Shown: positions 47,588-58,059, counted from the first letter of the stretch. The stretch is DNA of 64,000 nucleotides from Klenkia marina (GCF_900101025.1 NZ_FMUH01000003.1:62001-126000), one strand, 5' to 3'. Translations and numbers: made by a program. The notes: a model not told the origin generated them from the letters alone.

Positions 47588-47623
47588 GGTCCTGGAGGTT
47601 AACCAGGACTCACGGCGCCGGCA

Positions 47624-48619
<996 letters not shown>

Positions 48620-48719
48620 CCGGCCCAGTGAACCGGACCGGACCGGAGGGGGCAGGATCGGCAGCGAGGTCCGGGCCGGAGCCGGCGGCCGAGGACCCGC
48701 GCCACCGAGGGGACCCCGC

Positions 48720-49823
48720 ATGCCCACGACCGACCGCGCGGTCCCGCCCGCCGAGCCGGGCACCGCCCCCACCGGGCCGGACCGACGCCGGGTGCTGCTG
48801 CTCGGCGGGGTCGCGATCGCGCTGCTGGTCGCCGGTCTGTGGTGGGCCAAGTACGGGCCCTACACCGAGAAGGTGCCGGCCGTCCTGGGCAGCCACGACC
48901 TCGGCGCCTCGATCCTCACCGGCGAGGGCGAGCAGGCCCCGCCGGTGTCGCTCGCCGCTGGGTGGGACTTCACGGTCGCCTACACCGCCGCGATCTGGAA
49001 GGCACTGGTCGTCGGCCTGGTGCTGGCCGCCGCGGTGCAGGTGCTGCTGCCGGTCACCTGGCTGCAGCGGGTGCTCGGTGCCCCGGACGCCGGTGCCGCC
49101 CGCGGGGGTCTGCGCGGCGGCTTGGCCTCGGTGCCCACCCTGATGTGCTCGTGCTGCGCCGCCCCGCTCGCCGTGGGTCTGCGGCGCGCGAAGGCGGGCA
49201 CCAGCGCGGTGCTGGCGTTCTGGCTGGGCAACCCGGCGCTCAACCCGGTGGTGCTCGTCCTCTGCCTCGCCGTGCTGCCCTGGCCCTGGGCCGTGCTGCG
49301 CTTCGGGGCGGGCCTGCTCGTCGTGGTCGGCGCGGTGGCGCTCGCCGGGTGGCTGGGCCGCCGGGCGGAGGCGGACGTCGTCCCGGTCGACGTACCCGCG
49401 CCCGTGGCCGACCGGCGTCCGGTGCTCGTGCGGTTCGTGGCGACGCTGGCCGGGCTCGCCGTCCGGTTGCTGCCCGAGTACCTGGCCGTGGTGTTCGTGC
49501 TGGGCACGTTCCGCGGCGTGCTCTTCCCGGCCGACGGCGGCAGCGGGGTGGCCGCCGTCGCGGTGCTGCTGCTCCTGCTGGTCGCCGGGCTGGCGCTGCC
49601 GGTGCCCACCGGCGGCGAGGTGGCGGTCGTGTCGGCGGCGCTGGCGGCGGGGCTGGCCGCACCGTCGGCTGCGGTCCTGCTGGTGGCGCTGCCGGTGCTG
49701 AGCCTGCCCTCGCTGCTGATGGTCCGGCACGTCTTCCCGCGCCGGCTGCTCGCGGGGACGACGGCCCTGGTCGCCGTGGTGGCCCTCCTGGGTGCCGGGG
49801 TCACCGCCGTGCTGACCGTCTGA
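48720..49823 (+). CDS. ArsP/DUF318-type permease in the selenocysteine locus
   Basis: 367 residues with about nine to ten membrane helices arranged in two halves. Between them TLMCSCCAAPLAVGL gives Cys143, Cys145 and Cys146, the CxCC motif of permeases related to ArsP. GNPALNPVVLV and VPTGGEVAVVSAAL are paired re-entrant-like segments. ATG 48720 lies 7 nt after GAGGGG. It is divergent from selD and 21 bp upstream of selC, so transport of selenium or thiol-reactive metalloids is inferred from context only. Confidence 0.8.
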   Translation: MPTTDRAVPPAEPGTAPTGPDRRRVLLLGGVAIALLVAGLWWAKYGPYTEKVPAVLGSHDLGASILTGEGEQAPPVSLAAGWDFTVAYTAAIWKALVVGLVLAAAVQVLLPVTWLQRVLGAPDAGAARGGLRGGLASVPTLMCSCCAAPLAVGLRRAKAGTSAVLAFWLGNPALNPVVLVLCLAVLPWPWAVLRFGAGLLVVVGAVALAGWLGRRAEADVVPVDVPAPVADRRPVLVRFVATLAGLAVRLLPEYLAVVFVLGTFRGVLFPADGGSGVAAVAVLLLLLVAGLALPVPTGGEVAVVSAALAAGLAAPSAAVLLVALPVLSLPSLLMVRHVFPRRLLAGTTALVAVVALLGAGVTAVLTV

Positions 49824-49831
49824 TCCGCCCG

Positions 49832-49837
49832 TACCGT
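49832..49837 (+). promoter_or_regulatory. -10 box of selC set for a start at the mature 5' end
   Basis: TACCGT ends 7 nt before G1 of the tRNA, so transcription could start at the mature 5' nucleotide. No good -35 is visible. Confidence 0.45.
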
Positions 49838-49844
49838 GGCCCAC

Positions 49845-49940
49845 GGAGGCGTCAGGGTGTCTGGTGACCCCCGCGGCCTCTAAAGCCGACGTGGCCCGGT
49901 AGCCGGGTCAGGCGGGTTCGATTCCCGTCCGCCTCCGCCA
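49845..49940 (+). tRNA. selC: tRNA-Sec with anticodon CTA (reads UAG)
   Basis: A 96-nt gene including encoded CCA (49938-49940). Acceptor GGAGGCG (49845-49851) pairs with CGCCTCC (49930-49936), discriminator G. The anticodon stem CGGC/GCCG (49874-49877, 49885-49888) closes the 7-nt loop CTCTAAA, giving anticodon CTA at 49880-49882 after the invariant T33. A long variable arm GGCCCGG/CCGGGTC with a 3-nt loop and a T arm with TTCGATT follow. The long arm, the encoded CCA and the position directly before selA-selB identify it as tRNA-Sec. The canonical anticodon is TCA (UGA), so this one decodes amber codons. Confidence 0.93.
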
Positions 49941-49955
49941 ACAGACCCTGGAGAG

Positions 49956-51233
49956 ATGACGACCGACCCCCGCCGCCGGGTGCCCCGCACCGACGCGCTG
50001 CTCGCCGACCCCCGGGTCGCGGCGGGCGTCGAGCGCCTCGGGCGCGAGCTGGTGAAGTCCGTGGTGGTCGCCGTCCAGCAGCGCGTGCGCGAGGGCGGGC
50101 TCGCACCCGGGGCCGCCGCCGACGCCGTGGTCGCGGCGCTGCCCGCCTCGGCGGCCAGCCTGCACCGGGTGCTGAACGCCACCGGCGTGCTCGTGCACAC
50201 CAACCTGGGCCGGGCGCCGTGGTCGCCTGCGGCGGTCGAGGCGGTCGTCGCAGCCAGCGGGACCACCGACGTCGAGCTCGACCTGGCCACGGGCCGGCGC
50301 GGGCCGCGCGGCGAGGGGGCGATCGACGCCCTGCTGGCCGCCGTCCCGGCCGCGCAGGCGGCGATCGTCGTCAACAACTGCGCGGCCGCGCTCGCCCTGG
50401 TGGCCACCTGCCTCGGCGGCGAACTGGTGGTGGCCCGTGGCGAGCTGGTCGAGATCGGGGACGGCTTCCGCATCCCCGACCTGCTGGTCTCGACCGGCGC
50501 CCGGCTGCGCGAGGTCGGGACGACGAACCGGGTCACCCGTGCCGACTACGCCGCGGCGGTGGGCCCGGACACCGGCGCGGTGCTGAAGATCCACCCCTCG
50601 AACTTCGTCGTGCGTGGCTTCACCGCAGCCGTCGAGGTGGCCGAGCTCGCGGGCATCGGCGTCCCGGTCGTGGCCGACGTCGGGTCAGGGCTGCTGCGGC
50701 CGCACCCGGCCCTGCCCGACGAGCCCGACCTGCAGACCACGCTGGCTGCCGGCGCGGACCTGGTGCTGTGCAGCGGCGACAAGCTGCTGGGCGGCCCGCA
50801 GGCCGGGTTGGTCCTGGGCCGCGCCGACCTGGTGCAGCGGCTGCGCCGGCACCCGCTCTACCGCGCGCTGCGGGTGGACAAGACGATCCTGGCCGCGCTG
50901 GAGGCCACGCTGCGCGGCCCGGTGCCCCCGGTGCACCGCATGCTCGCGACGACGACCGGCGAGCTGCGGGCCCGAGCCGAGGCGGTCGTCGCCGCGCTGG
51001 GCGGCGACGCGCACGTGGTCGAGGCGAGCGCGCGGGTCGGCGGTGGCGGGGCCCCGGAGTTCGAGCTGCCCAGCGTCGCCGTCGCGCTGCCCGCGTCGTT
51101 CGCCGAGCCGCTGCGGCACGGCGCGCCCCCGGTGGTCGGCTACCTGGCCGACGGGCGCACCCTGCTCGACCTGCGCAGCCTCGACCCCGCCGACGACGAG
51201 GCGCTGGTGGAGGCGGTCCGGGCGTGCAGGTGA
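49956..51233 (+). CDS. selA: L-seryl-tRNA(Sec) selenium transferase
   Basis: PLP enzyme converting Ser-tRNA-Sec to Sec-tRNA-Sec with selenophosphate. The PLP lysine is Lys276 in SGDKLLGGPQAG. NATGVLVHTNLGRAP near residues 72-88 and VVADVGSGLL are further family marks. 425 residues from ATG 49956, preceded by GGAG, 15 nt after the tRNA. The stop overlaps the selB start (GTGA). Confidence 0.97.
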   Translation: MTTDPRRRVPRTDALLADPRVAAGVERLGRELVKSVVVAVQQRVREGGLAPGAAADAVVAALPASAASLHRVLNATGVLVHTNLGRAPWSPAAVEAVVAASGTTDVELDLATGRRGPRGEGAIDALLAAVPAAQAAIVVNNCAAALALVATCLGGELVVARGELVEIGDGFRIPDLLVSTGARLREVGTTNRVTRADYAAAVGPDTGAVLKIHPSNFVVRGFTAAVEVAELAGIGVPVVADVGSGLLRPHPALPDEPDLQTTLAAGADLVLCSGDKLLGGPQAGLVLGRADLVQRLRRHPLYRALRVDKTILAALEATLRGPVPPVHRMLATTTGELRARAEAVVAALGGDAHVVEASARVGGGGAPEFELPSVAVALPASFAEPLRHGAPPVVGYLADGRTLLDLRSLDPADDEALVEAVRACR

Positions 51234-52951
51234 TCGCCACCGCCGGGCACGTCGACCACGGCAAGACCTCGCTGGTCACCGCGCTGACCGGCATGCAGCC
51301 CGACCGCCTCGAGGAGGAGCGCCGCCGCGGGCTGACCATCGACCTCGGCTTCGCCTGGACCACGCTCACCTCGGGCCGCACCGTCGCCGTCGTCGATGTC
51401 CCGGGGCACGAGAAGTTCGTCGGCACCATGCTCGCCGGGGTCGGCTCGGTGCCGGCGGCGCTGGTCGTGGTGGCCGCCGACGACGGCTGGTCCGCCCAGA
51501 CCGCCGAGCACGTCGCCGTCCTCGACGCCCTCGGCGTGCGGCACGGGTTGCTGGTGGTCACGAAGTCCGACCTCGCCGACCCGGCTCCGGTGCTGGCCGA
51601 CGTGCGTGAGCGGCTGGCGCAGACCTCGCTGGGCGAGGTGCCGGGGGTGGCGGCCAGCTCGCGCACCGGCGACGGCGTCCCGGCGGTGGCCGCCGCGCTG
51701 GAGGAGCTGCTCGCCGGCCTGCCCGCCCCGGACACCGTCGCGCCCGTGCGGCTGTGGGTGGACCGCGCGTTCACCATCCGCGGCGCCGGCACCGTCGTCA
51801 CCGGCACCCTGGCGGCGGGCACCGTGCGCGCCGGTGACCGGTTCGACCTCGGCGGCCGGGAGGTCGTGGTGCGGGGGCTGCAGTCGCTGGGCGAGCCGGT
51901 CGAGCAGGCCGCGGCGACCGCCCGGGTGGCGCTGAACCTGCGCGGCGTCGCGGTCGAGGAGATCTCCCGGGGCGACGCGCTGCTGACGCCCGGGGCGTTC
52001 CGGGACACCGCCGAGCTCGACGTCGTCCTCGTGCGTCCGGCCGAGCGGCTGCCCGCCGAGCTCGTGGTGCACATCGGCTCGGCGACCGTCGCGGCCAGGG
52101 TGCGGCCGCTGGACGACGCCGCGGTGCGGTTGCGGCTGGCCCACCCGCTGCCGCTGCGGGTGGGGGACCGGCTGCTGCTGCGCGACCCCGGCACCCGCAC
52201 GGTGCACGGCGCCGACGTCCGGGACGTCGACCCGCCCGAGCTGCACCGGCGGGGCGCCGCCCGGGCCCGGGCCGCCGATCTCGCCGCGGGCGGGGGAGCG
52301 CTGGCCGACCTCGCCCGCCGGCGCGTGGTGCTGCGCGCGGAGTTCGTCGCGATGGGTTGGTCGGTGCCTGCCGAGGCCACCGCGGTCGGCCGCTGGTTGC
52401 TCGCCCCCGGCCTGGCCGACGAGCTGGCCGCCCGGGTGCCCGCGGTGGTCGCCCGCTACCGGCAGCTGCGCCCGCTGGAGCCCGGCCCACCGGTCGCCGT
52501 GCTGCGCAGTGCGCTCGAGCTGCCCGACGTCGAGCTGGTCGCCGGGCTGGTCCGCGCCCCGCTGCAGCTGCGCGACGGGCGGGTGGTCGCCGAGGGCGGC
52601 CTGCCCGAACCGGTCCAGCGTGCGGTGTCGGCGGTCCTCGCCCGGCTGGCCGAGCAGCCCTTCGCCGCCCCGGACGCCGAGGAGCTGGCCGCCGCCGGGC
52701 TCGGTCCGCGCGAGCTGGCGGCCGCGGTGCGCGACGGCCAGCTGGTGCGCATCGCCGAGGGCGTCGTGCTGGCTCCCGGCGTCGAGGAGCGGGCCCGGCG
52801 GGCGCTCGCCGGCATCGCGCAGCCGTTCACGCTGAGCCAGGCGCGGCAGGCCTGGGGGACGTCGCGCCGCGTCGCCGTCCCGCTGGCCGAGTGGCTCGAC
52901 GCCCGTGGCGTCACCGAGCGCCTCCCCGACGCCACCCGCCGCCTGCGCTGA
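51230..52951 (+). CDS. selB: Selenocysteine-specific elongation factor SelB
   Basis: Delivers Sec-tRNA-Sec to the ribosome at a recoded stop with help of a SECIS RNA. G1 is GHVDHGKT (6-13), G3 DVPGHEKFVG and G4 TKSDL. EF-Tu-like domains 2-3 follow, then a C-terminal winged-helix region (about 400-573) that binds SECIS. GTG 51230 overlaps the selA stop (GTGA) and gives the normal start VIATAGHVDHGK; GTG 51224 is an alternative. In this organism it should act at UAG. Confidence 0.96.
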   Translation: MIATAGHVDHGKTSLVTALTGMQPDRLEEERRRGLTIDLGFAWTTLTSGRTVAVVDVPGHEKFVGTMLAGVGSVPAALVVVAADDGWSAQTAEHVAVLDALGVRHGLLVVTKSDLADPAPVLADVRERLAQTSLGEVPGVAASSRTGDGVPAVAAALEELLAGLPAPDTVAPVRLWVDRAFTIRGAGTVVTGTLAAGTVRAGDRFDLGGREVVVRGLQSLGEPVEQAAATARVALNLRGVAVEEISRGDALLTPGAFRDTAELDVVLVRPAERLPAELVVHIGSATVAARVRPLDDAAVRLRLAHPLPLRVGDRLLLRDPGTRTVHGADVRDVDPPELHRRGAARARAADLAAGGGALADLARRRVVLRAEFVAMGWSVPAEATAVGRWLLAPGLADELAARVPAVVARYRQLRPLEPGPPVAVLRSALELPDVELVAGLVRAPLQLRDGRVVAEGGLPEPVQRAVSAVLARLAEQPFAAPDAEELAAAGLGPRELAAAVRDGQLVRIAEGVVLAPGVEERARRALAGIAQPFTLSQARQAWGTSRRVAVPLAEWLDARGVTERLPDATRRLR

Positions 52952-52969
52952 CCGCGGTCGCGACCTCCG

Positions 52970-53140
52970 TCAGGGCAACGGGCCGCCGAGGTAGGTGGCG
53001 CGGGTGGTCTCGCCGAGGGTCTCGCGGCGTTCGCGGTCGGCGTCCACCGGCCACTGCGAGGTGTCGGTGGTCTCCACCCACTCGTCGGGCTGCGGCCCGT
53101 CGGGCAGGACGGTGAAGCGGCTGCGGTCGGGCTCGCTCAT
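52970..53140 (-). CDS. Small hypothetical protein (56 aa)
   Basis: An open frame of 56 codons from ATG 53140: MSEPDRSRFTVLPDGPQPDE at the start and RRETLGETTRATYLGGPLP at the end. Acidic, no membrane segment. It fills the gap between selB (convergent) and the enoyl-CoA hydratase gene upstream on the same strand, and its codon positions show the usual GC3 bias. Unrecognised; likely real because of composition and position. Confidence 0.55.
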   Translation of the reverse strand: MSEPDRSRFTVLPDGPQPDEWVETTDTSQWPVDADRERRETLGETTRATYLGGPLP

Positions 53141-53178
53141 GCCCGCAGGGTCCCGCCGGGCCGTCGTCGGGGCAAGCC

Positions 53179-53943
53179 TCAGCCCTGGGGCACCCAGGAC
53201 GCCGGGCGCTTCTCGCGGAACGCGGCGATGCCCTCCTGGCCCTCGGCGGAGGCGAAGAACCGGGCCGAGGTCTCCAGCAGGGGCGCGAAGTCGAGCTCCG
53301 ATCGGAGCAGCCGCTTGGTCTCGGCCAGCGCGGCCGGGGCGCCGGCGGCCAGCGCGGTCACCTGGGCCTCGACGGTCGCGGACACGTCGTCGTCGGCGAC
53401 CGCGAGGTCGACCAGACCCGTGGCCTGCGCGGTCGCGGCGTCGAACACCTCACCGGTCAGCATCAGCCGGTGCACGGCGTTGGCGTGCATGCGCGGCCGG
53501 CACACCGCGGAGATGACGGCCGGGACCACGCCGATGCGCACCTCGGCGAACCCGAAGGTGGCCGAGGCGCCCGCGACCACGACGTCGCAGGCGGCCAGCA
53601 GGCCCACCCCGCCCGCCCGGGCCGGGCCGCGGACGGCGGCCAGCACCGGCTTGGGCGAGTGCCAGATCGTCGACAGCAGGTCGGGGAACTCGTTCACCCC
53701 CTGGTCGGCCGCGGCGCCGCCCGCGGCCTCGGAGAGGTCCATGCCGGAGCAGAAGACCCGGCCGGTGTGGTCGAGGACCACCACGCGGACGGCGTCGTCG
53801 GCCAGCGCGGCGGCGAGGGCGTCGCGCAGCTGGGCGCGCATGGCGCGGGAGAGCGCGTTGCGGTTGGCGGGGGAGTCGAGGGTGAGGGTGGCGACACCGC
53901 GGGACACCTCGACGTGGAGCACCGAGTCGGTCACGGCACCCAT
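53179..53943 (-). CDS. Enoyl-CoA hydratase/isomerase family protein
   Basis: 254-residue crotonase. The oxyanion-hole segments are RVFCSGMDLSEA near 65-76 and VRGPARAGGVGLLAACDVVVAG near 105-125; AEVRIGVVPAVIS follows. The usual catalytic Glu pair is not obvious, so hydratase activity is uncertain and an isomerase or hydrolase role is possible. ATG 53943 gives MGAVTDSVLHVEV; GTG 53934 is an alternative. Divergent from hemW. Confidence 0.88.
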   Translation of the reverse strand: MGAVTDSVLHVEVSRGVATLTLDSPANRNALSRAMRAQLRDALAAALADDAVRVVVLDHTGRVFCSGMDLSEAAGGAAADQGVNEFPDLLSTIWHSPKPVLAAVRGPARAGGVGLLAACDVVVAGASATFGFAEVRIGVVPAVISAVCRPRMHANAVHRLMLTGEVFDAATAQATGLVDLAVADDDVSATVEAQVTALAAGAPAALAETKRLLRSELDFAPLLETSARFFASAEGQEGIAAFREKRPASWVPQG

Positions 53944-53974
53944 CCTGCACCGGCCGTGGACACTGGGTGCAGCG

Positions 53975-55207
53975 ATGACCACGACCCTCCCCATCCTCGG
54001 CCAGACCCCGGTGCTCCCGGCGGGCCCGCAGATGCTCGACGACGCGGCCCGGGCGACGGTGCACGGCACCCCGTTCGGGCTCTACGTGCACGTGCCGTTC
54101 TGCGCCACGCGCTGCGGCTACTGCGACTTCAACACCTACACCTCCGACGAGCTCGGCCCCGGCGCCAACCGCAGCGAGTACGCGGCCACCGCGATCGCCG
54201 AGCTCGAGCTGGCTGCCCGGGTGCTGGGCCCCGAGCCGCCCGAGATCAGCACCGTGTTCGTCGGCGGCGGCACCCCGACGCTGCTGCCGGCGGCCGACCT
54301 GGTCGCCGTCCTCGCCCGGGCCCGCGAGCTGTTCCCGGTGGCGGCCGACGTCGAGGTCACCACCGAGGCCAACCCCGAGTCGGTGACACCCGAGTCGCTG
54401 GACGTGCTGCGCGCGGGCGGGTTCACCCGCATCAGCCTGGGCATGCAGTCGGCCGCGCCGCACGTCCTCGCCGTCCTCGACCGCCGGCACACCCCCGGCC
54501 GGGCCGCCGAGGCCGCCCGCGAGGCCCGCGGCGCCGGGTTCGAGCACGTCAACCTGGACCTGATCTACGGCGCGCCGGGGGAGACCGACGCCGACTGGGA
54601 CCTCTCGCTGCAGGCCGTCCTCGACGCCCCGGTCGACCACGTCAGCGCCTACGCCCTCATCGTCGAGCAGGGCACCAAGCTCGCCCGCCGGGTGGCCCGC
54701 GGCGAGCTGCCGATGCCCGACGACGACGTCCTGGCCGACCGCTACGAGCAGGCCGACCGGGTGCTGCGCGGCGCCGGGCTCGAGTGGTACGAGGTCTCCA
54801 ACTGGGCCACCGACCGGGCCGCCCGCTGCCGGCACAACGAGCTGTACTGGGCCAACGCGCACTGGTGGGGCATCGGGCCGGGCGCGCACAGCCACGTCGG
54901 CGGCCTGCGCTGGTGGAACGTCAAGCACCCCGCCGCCTACGCCGGTCGCCTCGCCGCCGGTGAGCACCCCGCCGCCGGTGCCGAGCGACTGACGCCCGAG
55001 GACGTCGCCCTGGAGACCGTGATGCTCGGCCTGCGGCTGCGCGACGGCCTGCCGCTGTCTGCGCTGTCGGACGTCGGTCGCGCCCGGGCCGAGCACGCCG
55101 TCGCCCGCGGGCTGCTCGAGCCCGCCGCCCACGCGGCCGGCCGCGCCGTCCTCACCGACCGGGGGCGCCTGCTGGCCGACGCCCTGGTCCGCGACCTCAC
55201 GGACTGA
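53975..55207 (+). CDS. hemW: HemW-like radical SAM protein (heme chaperone)
   Basis: 410 residues. Radical SAM motif CATRCGYC (C43, C47, C50) followed by DFNTYT. The HemW-type HNxxYW motif is present as RHNELYW near residue 287, while the substrate-binding features of true coproporphyrinogen dehydrogenase HemN are absent, so a heme-inserting chaperone is the better call. ATG 53975. The homologue in M. tuberculosis is Rv2388c. Confidence 0.92.
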   Translation: MTTTLPILGQTPVLPAGPQMLDDAARATVHGTPFGLYVHVPFCATRCGYCDFNTYTSDELGPGANRSEYAATAIAELELAARVLGPEPPEISTVFVGGGTPTLLPAADLVAVLARARELFPVAADVEVTTEANPESVTPESLDVLRAGGFTRISLGMQSAAPHVLAVLDRRHTPGRAAEAAREARGAGFEHVNLDLIYGAPGETDADWDLSLQAVLDAPVDHVSAYALIVEQGTKLARRVARGELPMPDDDVLADRYEQADRVLRGAGLEWYEVSNWATDRAARCRHNELYWANAHWWGIGPGAHSHVGGLRWWNVKHPAAYAGRLAAGEHPAAGAERLTPEDVALETVMLGLRLRDGLPLSALSDVGRARAEHAVARGLLEPAAHAAGRAVLTDRGRLLADALVRDLTD

Positions 55208-55368
55208 GGTTCGAGGAGCGGGGCCCGGAGGGTCTCGGACGAGGACCTCGACCCCGTCCCGACGACGGGAGGCCGCGAGGCACGAGTGCCCTCCCGAGGA
55301 GGGAGCAGCGTCGCTCGTCGCCGCGGGGGAACGGCTCCTGGACGCGGTGTGGTCCGGAGGACCACGAT

Positions 55369-56247
55369 GTGCCCGTGCGGCACCGCTACGACATCCTGAC
55401 CCGGATCACCGCGATGGACCCCGTGCGCGACCACCTCGCGGTCCACCGGCTCACGGCGACGCACGAGTTCCCGTGGGACATGAACCAGGCGCTCAGCTTC
55501 GCCCTGTTCCGCACGTACGCCGTGCCGAGCATCGGGGAGCTGCTGGCGCGGACGGGGGAGTTCACCGAGCGGGTGCAGAAGCGCTACGACGACACCGGGT
55601 TGATCCTCGACGCCGTCCTCGAGCACGGGCCGGACTCGGCCACCGGCAAGGCCGCGATCCGGCGGATGAACCAGATGCACCGGTCGTACGAGATCAGCGA
55701 CGACGACATGCGCTACGTGCTGTGCACCTTCGTGATCACCCCGATCCGCTGGATGGACGCCTACGCCTGGCGGCCGATGAGCGGCGTGGAGAAGATCGCC
55801 AGCGCCGAGTACTACAAGGCGCTCGGCACGCGCATGGGCATCAAGGGCATCCCGGACACCTGGCAGGAGTTCGCCCGGGTGCACGACGCCTACGAGGCCG
55901 ACCACTTCGCGTTCAGCGAGGGCGGCCGGGCCGTCGCGGACGCCACGCTCGCGCTGCTGGGCACCTTCCCGCCGCACGACAAGCTACCGGCGGCCGTCGT
56001 CCGGCAGACCTCGTTCGCGCTCATGGACGACGCCCTGCTCGCCGCCTTCCGCTACCCGCAGCCGAACCCCGTGCTGGCCGCCACCACCCGGGCCGGGCTG
56101 CGGGCGCGCGGGCGGGCCCTGCGCTTCGCCGCGCCGCGCACCGAGCCCTTCTACGCCCGGCAGCTGCCGACCATCCGCAGCTACCCCGACGGCTACGACG
56201 TGAGCGCGCTCGGCACGTTCCCCACCGGCTGCCCGGTCCCGCACTGA
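55369..56247 (+). CDS. MpaB/DUF2236-type oxygenase-like protein
   Basis: 292 residues of the DUF2236 (oxygenase MpaB) family, related to latex-clearing protein heme enzymes. Landmarks: RHRYDILTRI, DHLAVHRLTATHEFPWDMNQALSFALFRTYAVPSI, MNQMHRSYEISDDDMRYVLCTF and WMDAYAWRPMS; the family heme His is probably in the HEFPWD or MHRSY segment. GTG 55369 follows GGAGG by 8 nt. Its TGA abuts the recQ stop. Confidence 0.85.
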   Translation: MPVRHRYDILTRITAMDPVRDHLAVHRLTATHEFPWDMNQALSFALFRTYAVPSIGELLARTGEFTERVQKRYDDTGLILDAVLEHGPDSATGKAAIRRMNQMHRSYEISDDDMRYVLCTFVITPIRWMDAYAWRPMSGVEKIASAEYYKALGTRMGIKGIPDTWQEFARVHDAYEADHFAFSEGGRAVADATLALLGTFPPHDKLPAAVVRQTSFALMDDALLAAFRYPQPNPVLAATTRAGLRARGRALRFAAPRTEPFYARQLPTIRSYPDGYDVSALGTFPTGCPVPH

Positions 56248-58059
56248 TCAGGCGTGCAGGGCGGCGAGGATGCCCTCGCCGTAGCGCTCGAGCTTGGCCG
56301 CGCCCACGCCGCTGATCGAGCCCAGCGCCGCGACGTCCACGGGCTGCTCGGTGGCGATCTGCCGCAGCGTCGCGTCGTGGAAGACCACGTATGCGGGCAC
56401 GCCCTGCTCCTTCGCCGTCGCCGCCCGCCAGGCGCGCAGCCGCTCGAACGCCGGTGCCGCCTCCGCGGGCAGGTCGACCGCTGCCTTGGCGGCCTTGCCG
56501 GTGCGCCCACGGGCCACCCGCTCGGGCTCTCGGCGCATCGGCACCGACTGCTCGCGGCGCAGCACCGGCCCGCTGGCCTCGCTGAGCGCCAGCGTGCCGT
56601 ACTCGCCCTGCACGGCCAGCAGCCCCAGCGCCAGCAGCTGCCGCACGACCCCGCGCCACTGCTGCTCGGACAGGTCGGCGCCGATGCCGAAGGTGCTGAG
56701 CTGGTCGTGGGCGTGCTGCACCACCTTCTCGGTGCGCTTGCCCAGCAGGATGTCGATCGACTGGCCCGCCCCGAACGACTGGCCGCGCTCGCGCTGCAGC
56801 CGCAGCACCGTCGACAGCAGCATCTGGGCCGGGATCGTGGCGTCCCACGTCTCCGGCGGCACCAGGCAGGTGTCGCAGTTGCCGCAGGGCTCGCTCTGCT
56901 GCCCGAAGTGCGCGAGCAGACGCACCCGCCGGCACTCGACCGTCTCGCAGAGGGCGAGCATCGCGTCGAGCTGCGCGGCGAGCATGCGGCGGTGCGCGAG
57001 GTCGCCCTCGGACCCCTCGATCATCTTGCGCTGCTGGACGACGTCGGCCAGGCCGTAGGCCAGCCAGGCCGTGGAGGGCAGGCCGTCGCGGCCGGCCCGG
57101 CCGGTCTCCTGGTAGTAGCCCTCGACCGACTTCGGCAGGTCCAGGTGCGCCACGAACCGGACGTCGGGCTTGTCGATGCCCATGCCGAACGCGATGGTCG
57201 CCACCATCACCAGGCCGTCCTCGCGCAGGAACCGCGACTGGTTGGTCGCTCGGGTGCGCTGGTCGAGCCCGGCGTGGTACGGCAGCGCCGGGATGCCGTT
57301 CTTCACCAGGAACTCGGCGGTGGTCTCGACCGAGGACCGCGACAGGCAGTAGACGATGCCGGCGTCGCCGGGGTGCTCGGTGCGCAGCAGGTCCAGCAGC
57401 TGCTTGCGGGGCTCGTTCTTCGGCGCGATGCGGTACTGGATGTTGGGCCGGTCGAAGCCCGCGACCACGTGGAGAGCGTCGTCGAGCTGCAGCCGGGTGC
57501 TGATCTCCGCATGCGTGCGCGGGGTCGCCGTCGCCGTCAGCGCCACCCGGGGGACGTCGGGCCACTTCTCGTGCAGCATCGACAGGCCCAGGTAGTCGGG
57601 CCGGAAGTCGTGCCCCCACTGGGCCACGCAGTGCGCCTCGTCGATGGCGAACAGCGCGATGCGGCCCCGCTCGAGCAGCCGGGCCGTGCGCGACTCCCCG
57701 CCGCCCAGCGACTCGGGCGCGACGTAGAGCAGGTCGAGCTCCTCGGCGAGGAAGGCCTGCTCGACGGCCCGGCGCTCGTCGGGGTCCTGGCTGGAGTTCA
57801 GGAACCCGGCCCGCACGCCGAGCGCGGTCAACGCGTCGACCTGGTCCTGCATGAGCGCGATGAGCGGGGACACGACCACGCCGACGCCGTCGCGCAGCAG
57901 CGCCGGCACCTGGTAGCAGAGCGACTTGCCGCCGCCGGTGGGCATGAGCACCAGCGCGTCGCCGCCGGCCGCGACGTGCTCGACCACCTGCTGCTGCGGG
58001 CCGCGGAAGCTGTCGTAGCCGAACACCCGGCTGAGCACGTCGAGCGCGGGGGCGGTCAC
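56248..58059 (-). CDS. recQ: ATP-dependent DNA helicase RecQ
   Basis: 603 residues, 3'-5' helicase for repair. Walker A PTGGGKS (near 40-46), DEAH box in [19 protein letters not shown], the aromatic-rich loop, then helicase C with GRAGRDG. The RQC zinc site is visible (CETVECRRV, then PCGNCDTC), and an HRDC domain ends the protein ([12 protein letters not shown]). GTG 58059 lies 7 nt after TACCCT on the minus strand. Confidence 0.96.
   Translation of the reverse strand: MTAPALDVLSRVFGYDSFRGPQQQVVEHVAAGGDALVLMPTGGGKSLCYQVPALLRDGVGVVVSPLIALMQDQVDALTALGVRAGFLNSSQDPDERRAVEQAFLAEELDLLYVAPESLGGGESRTARLLERGRIALFAIDEAHCVAQWGHDFRPDYLGLSMLHEKWPDVPRVALTATATPRTHAEISTRLQLDDALHVVAGFDRPNIQYRIAPKNEPRKQLLDLLRTEHPGDAGIVYCLSRSSVETTAEFLVKNGIPALPYHAGLDQRTRATNQSRFLREDGLVMVATIAFGMGIDKPDVRFVAHLDLPKSVEGYYQETGRAGRDGLPSTAWLAYGLADVVQQRKMIEGSEGDLAHRRMLAAQLDAMLALCETVECRRVRLLAHFGQQSEPCGNCDTCLVPPETWDATIPAQMLLSTVLRLQRERGQSFGAGQSIDILLGKRTEKVVQHAHDQLSTFGIGADLSEQQWRGVVRQLLALGLLAVQGEYGTLALSEASGPVLRREQSVPMRREPERVARGRTGKAAKAAVDLPAEAAPAFERLRAWRAATAKEQGVPAYVVFHDATLRQIATEQPVDVAALGSISGVGAAKLERYGEGILAALHA

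Noticed and set aside
49845-49940. Amber suppressor or pyrrolysine tRNA
   Set aside because: CTA anticodon fits both, but the long variable arm, the encoded CCA and the placement before selA-selB fit only tRNA-Sec; no pylS-like gene is present in the window.
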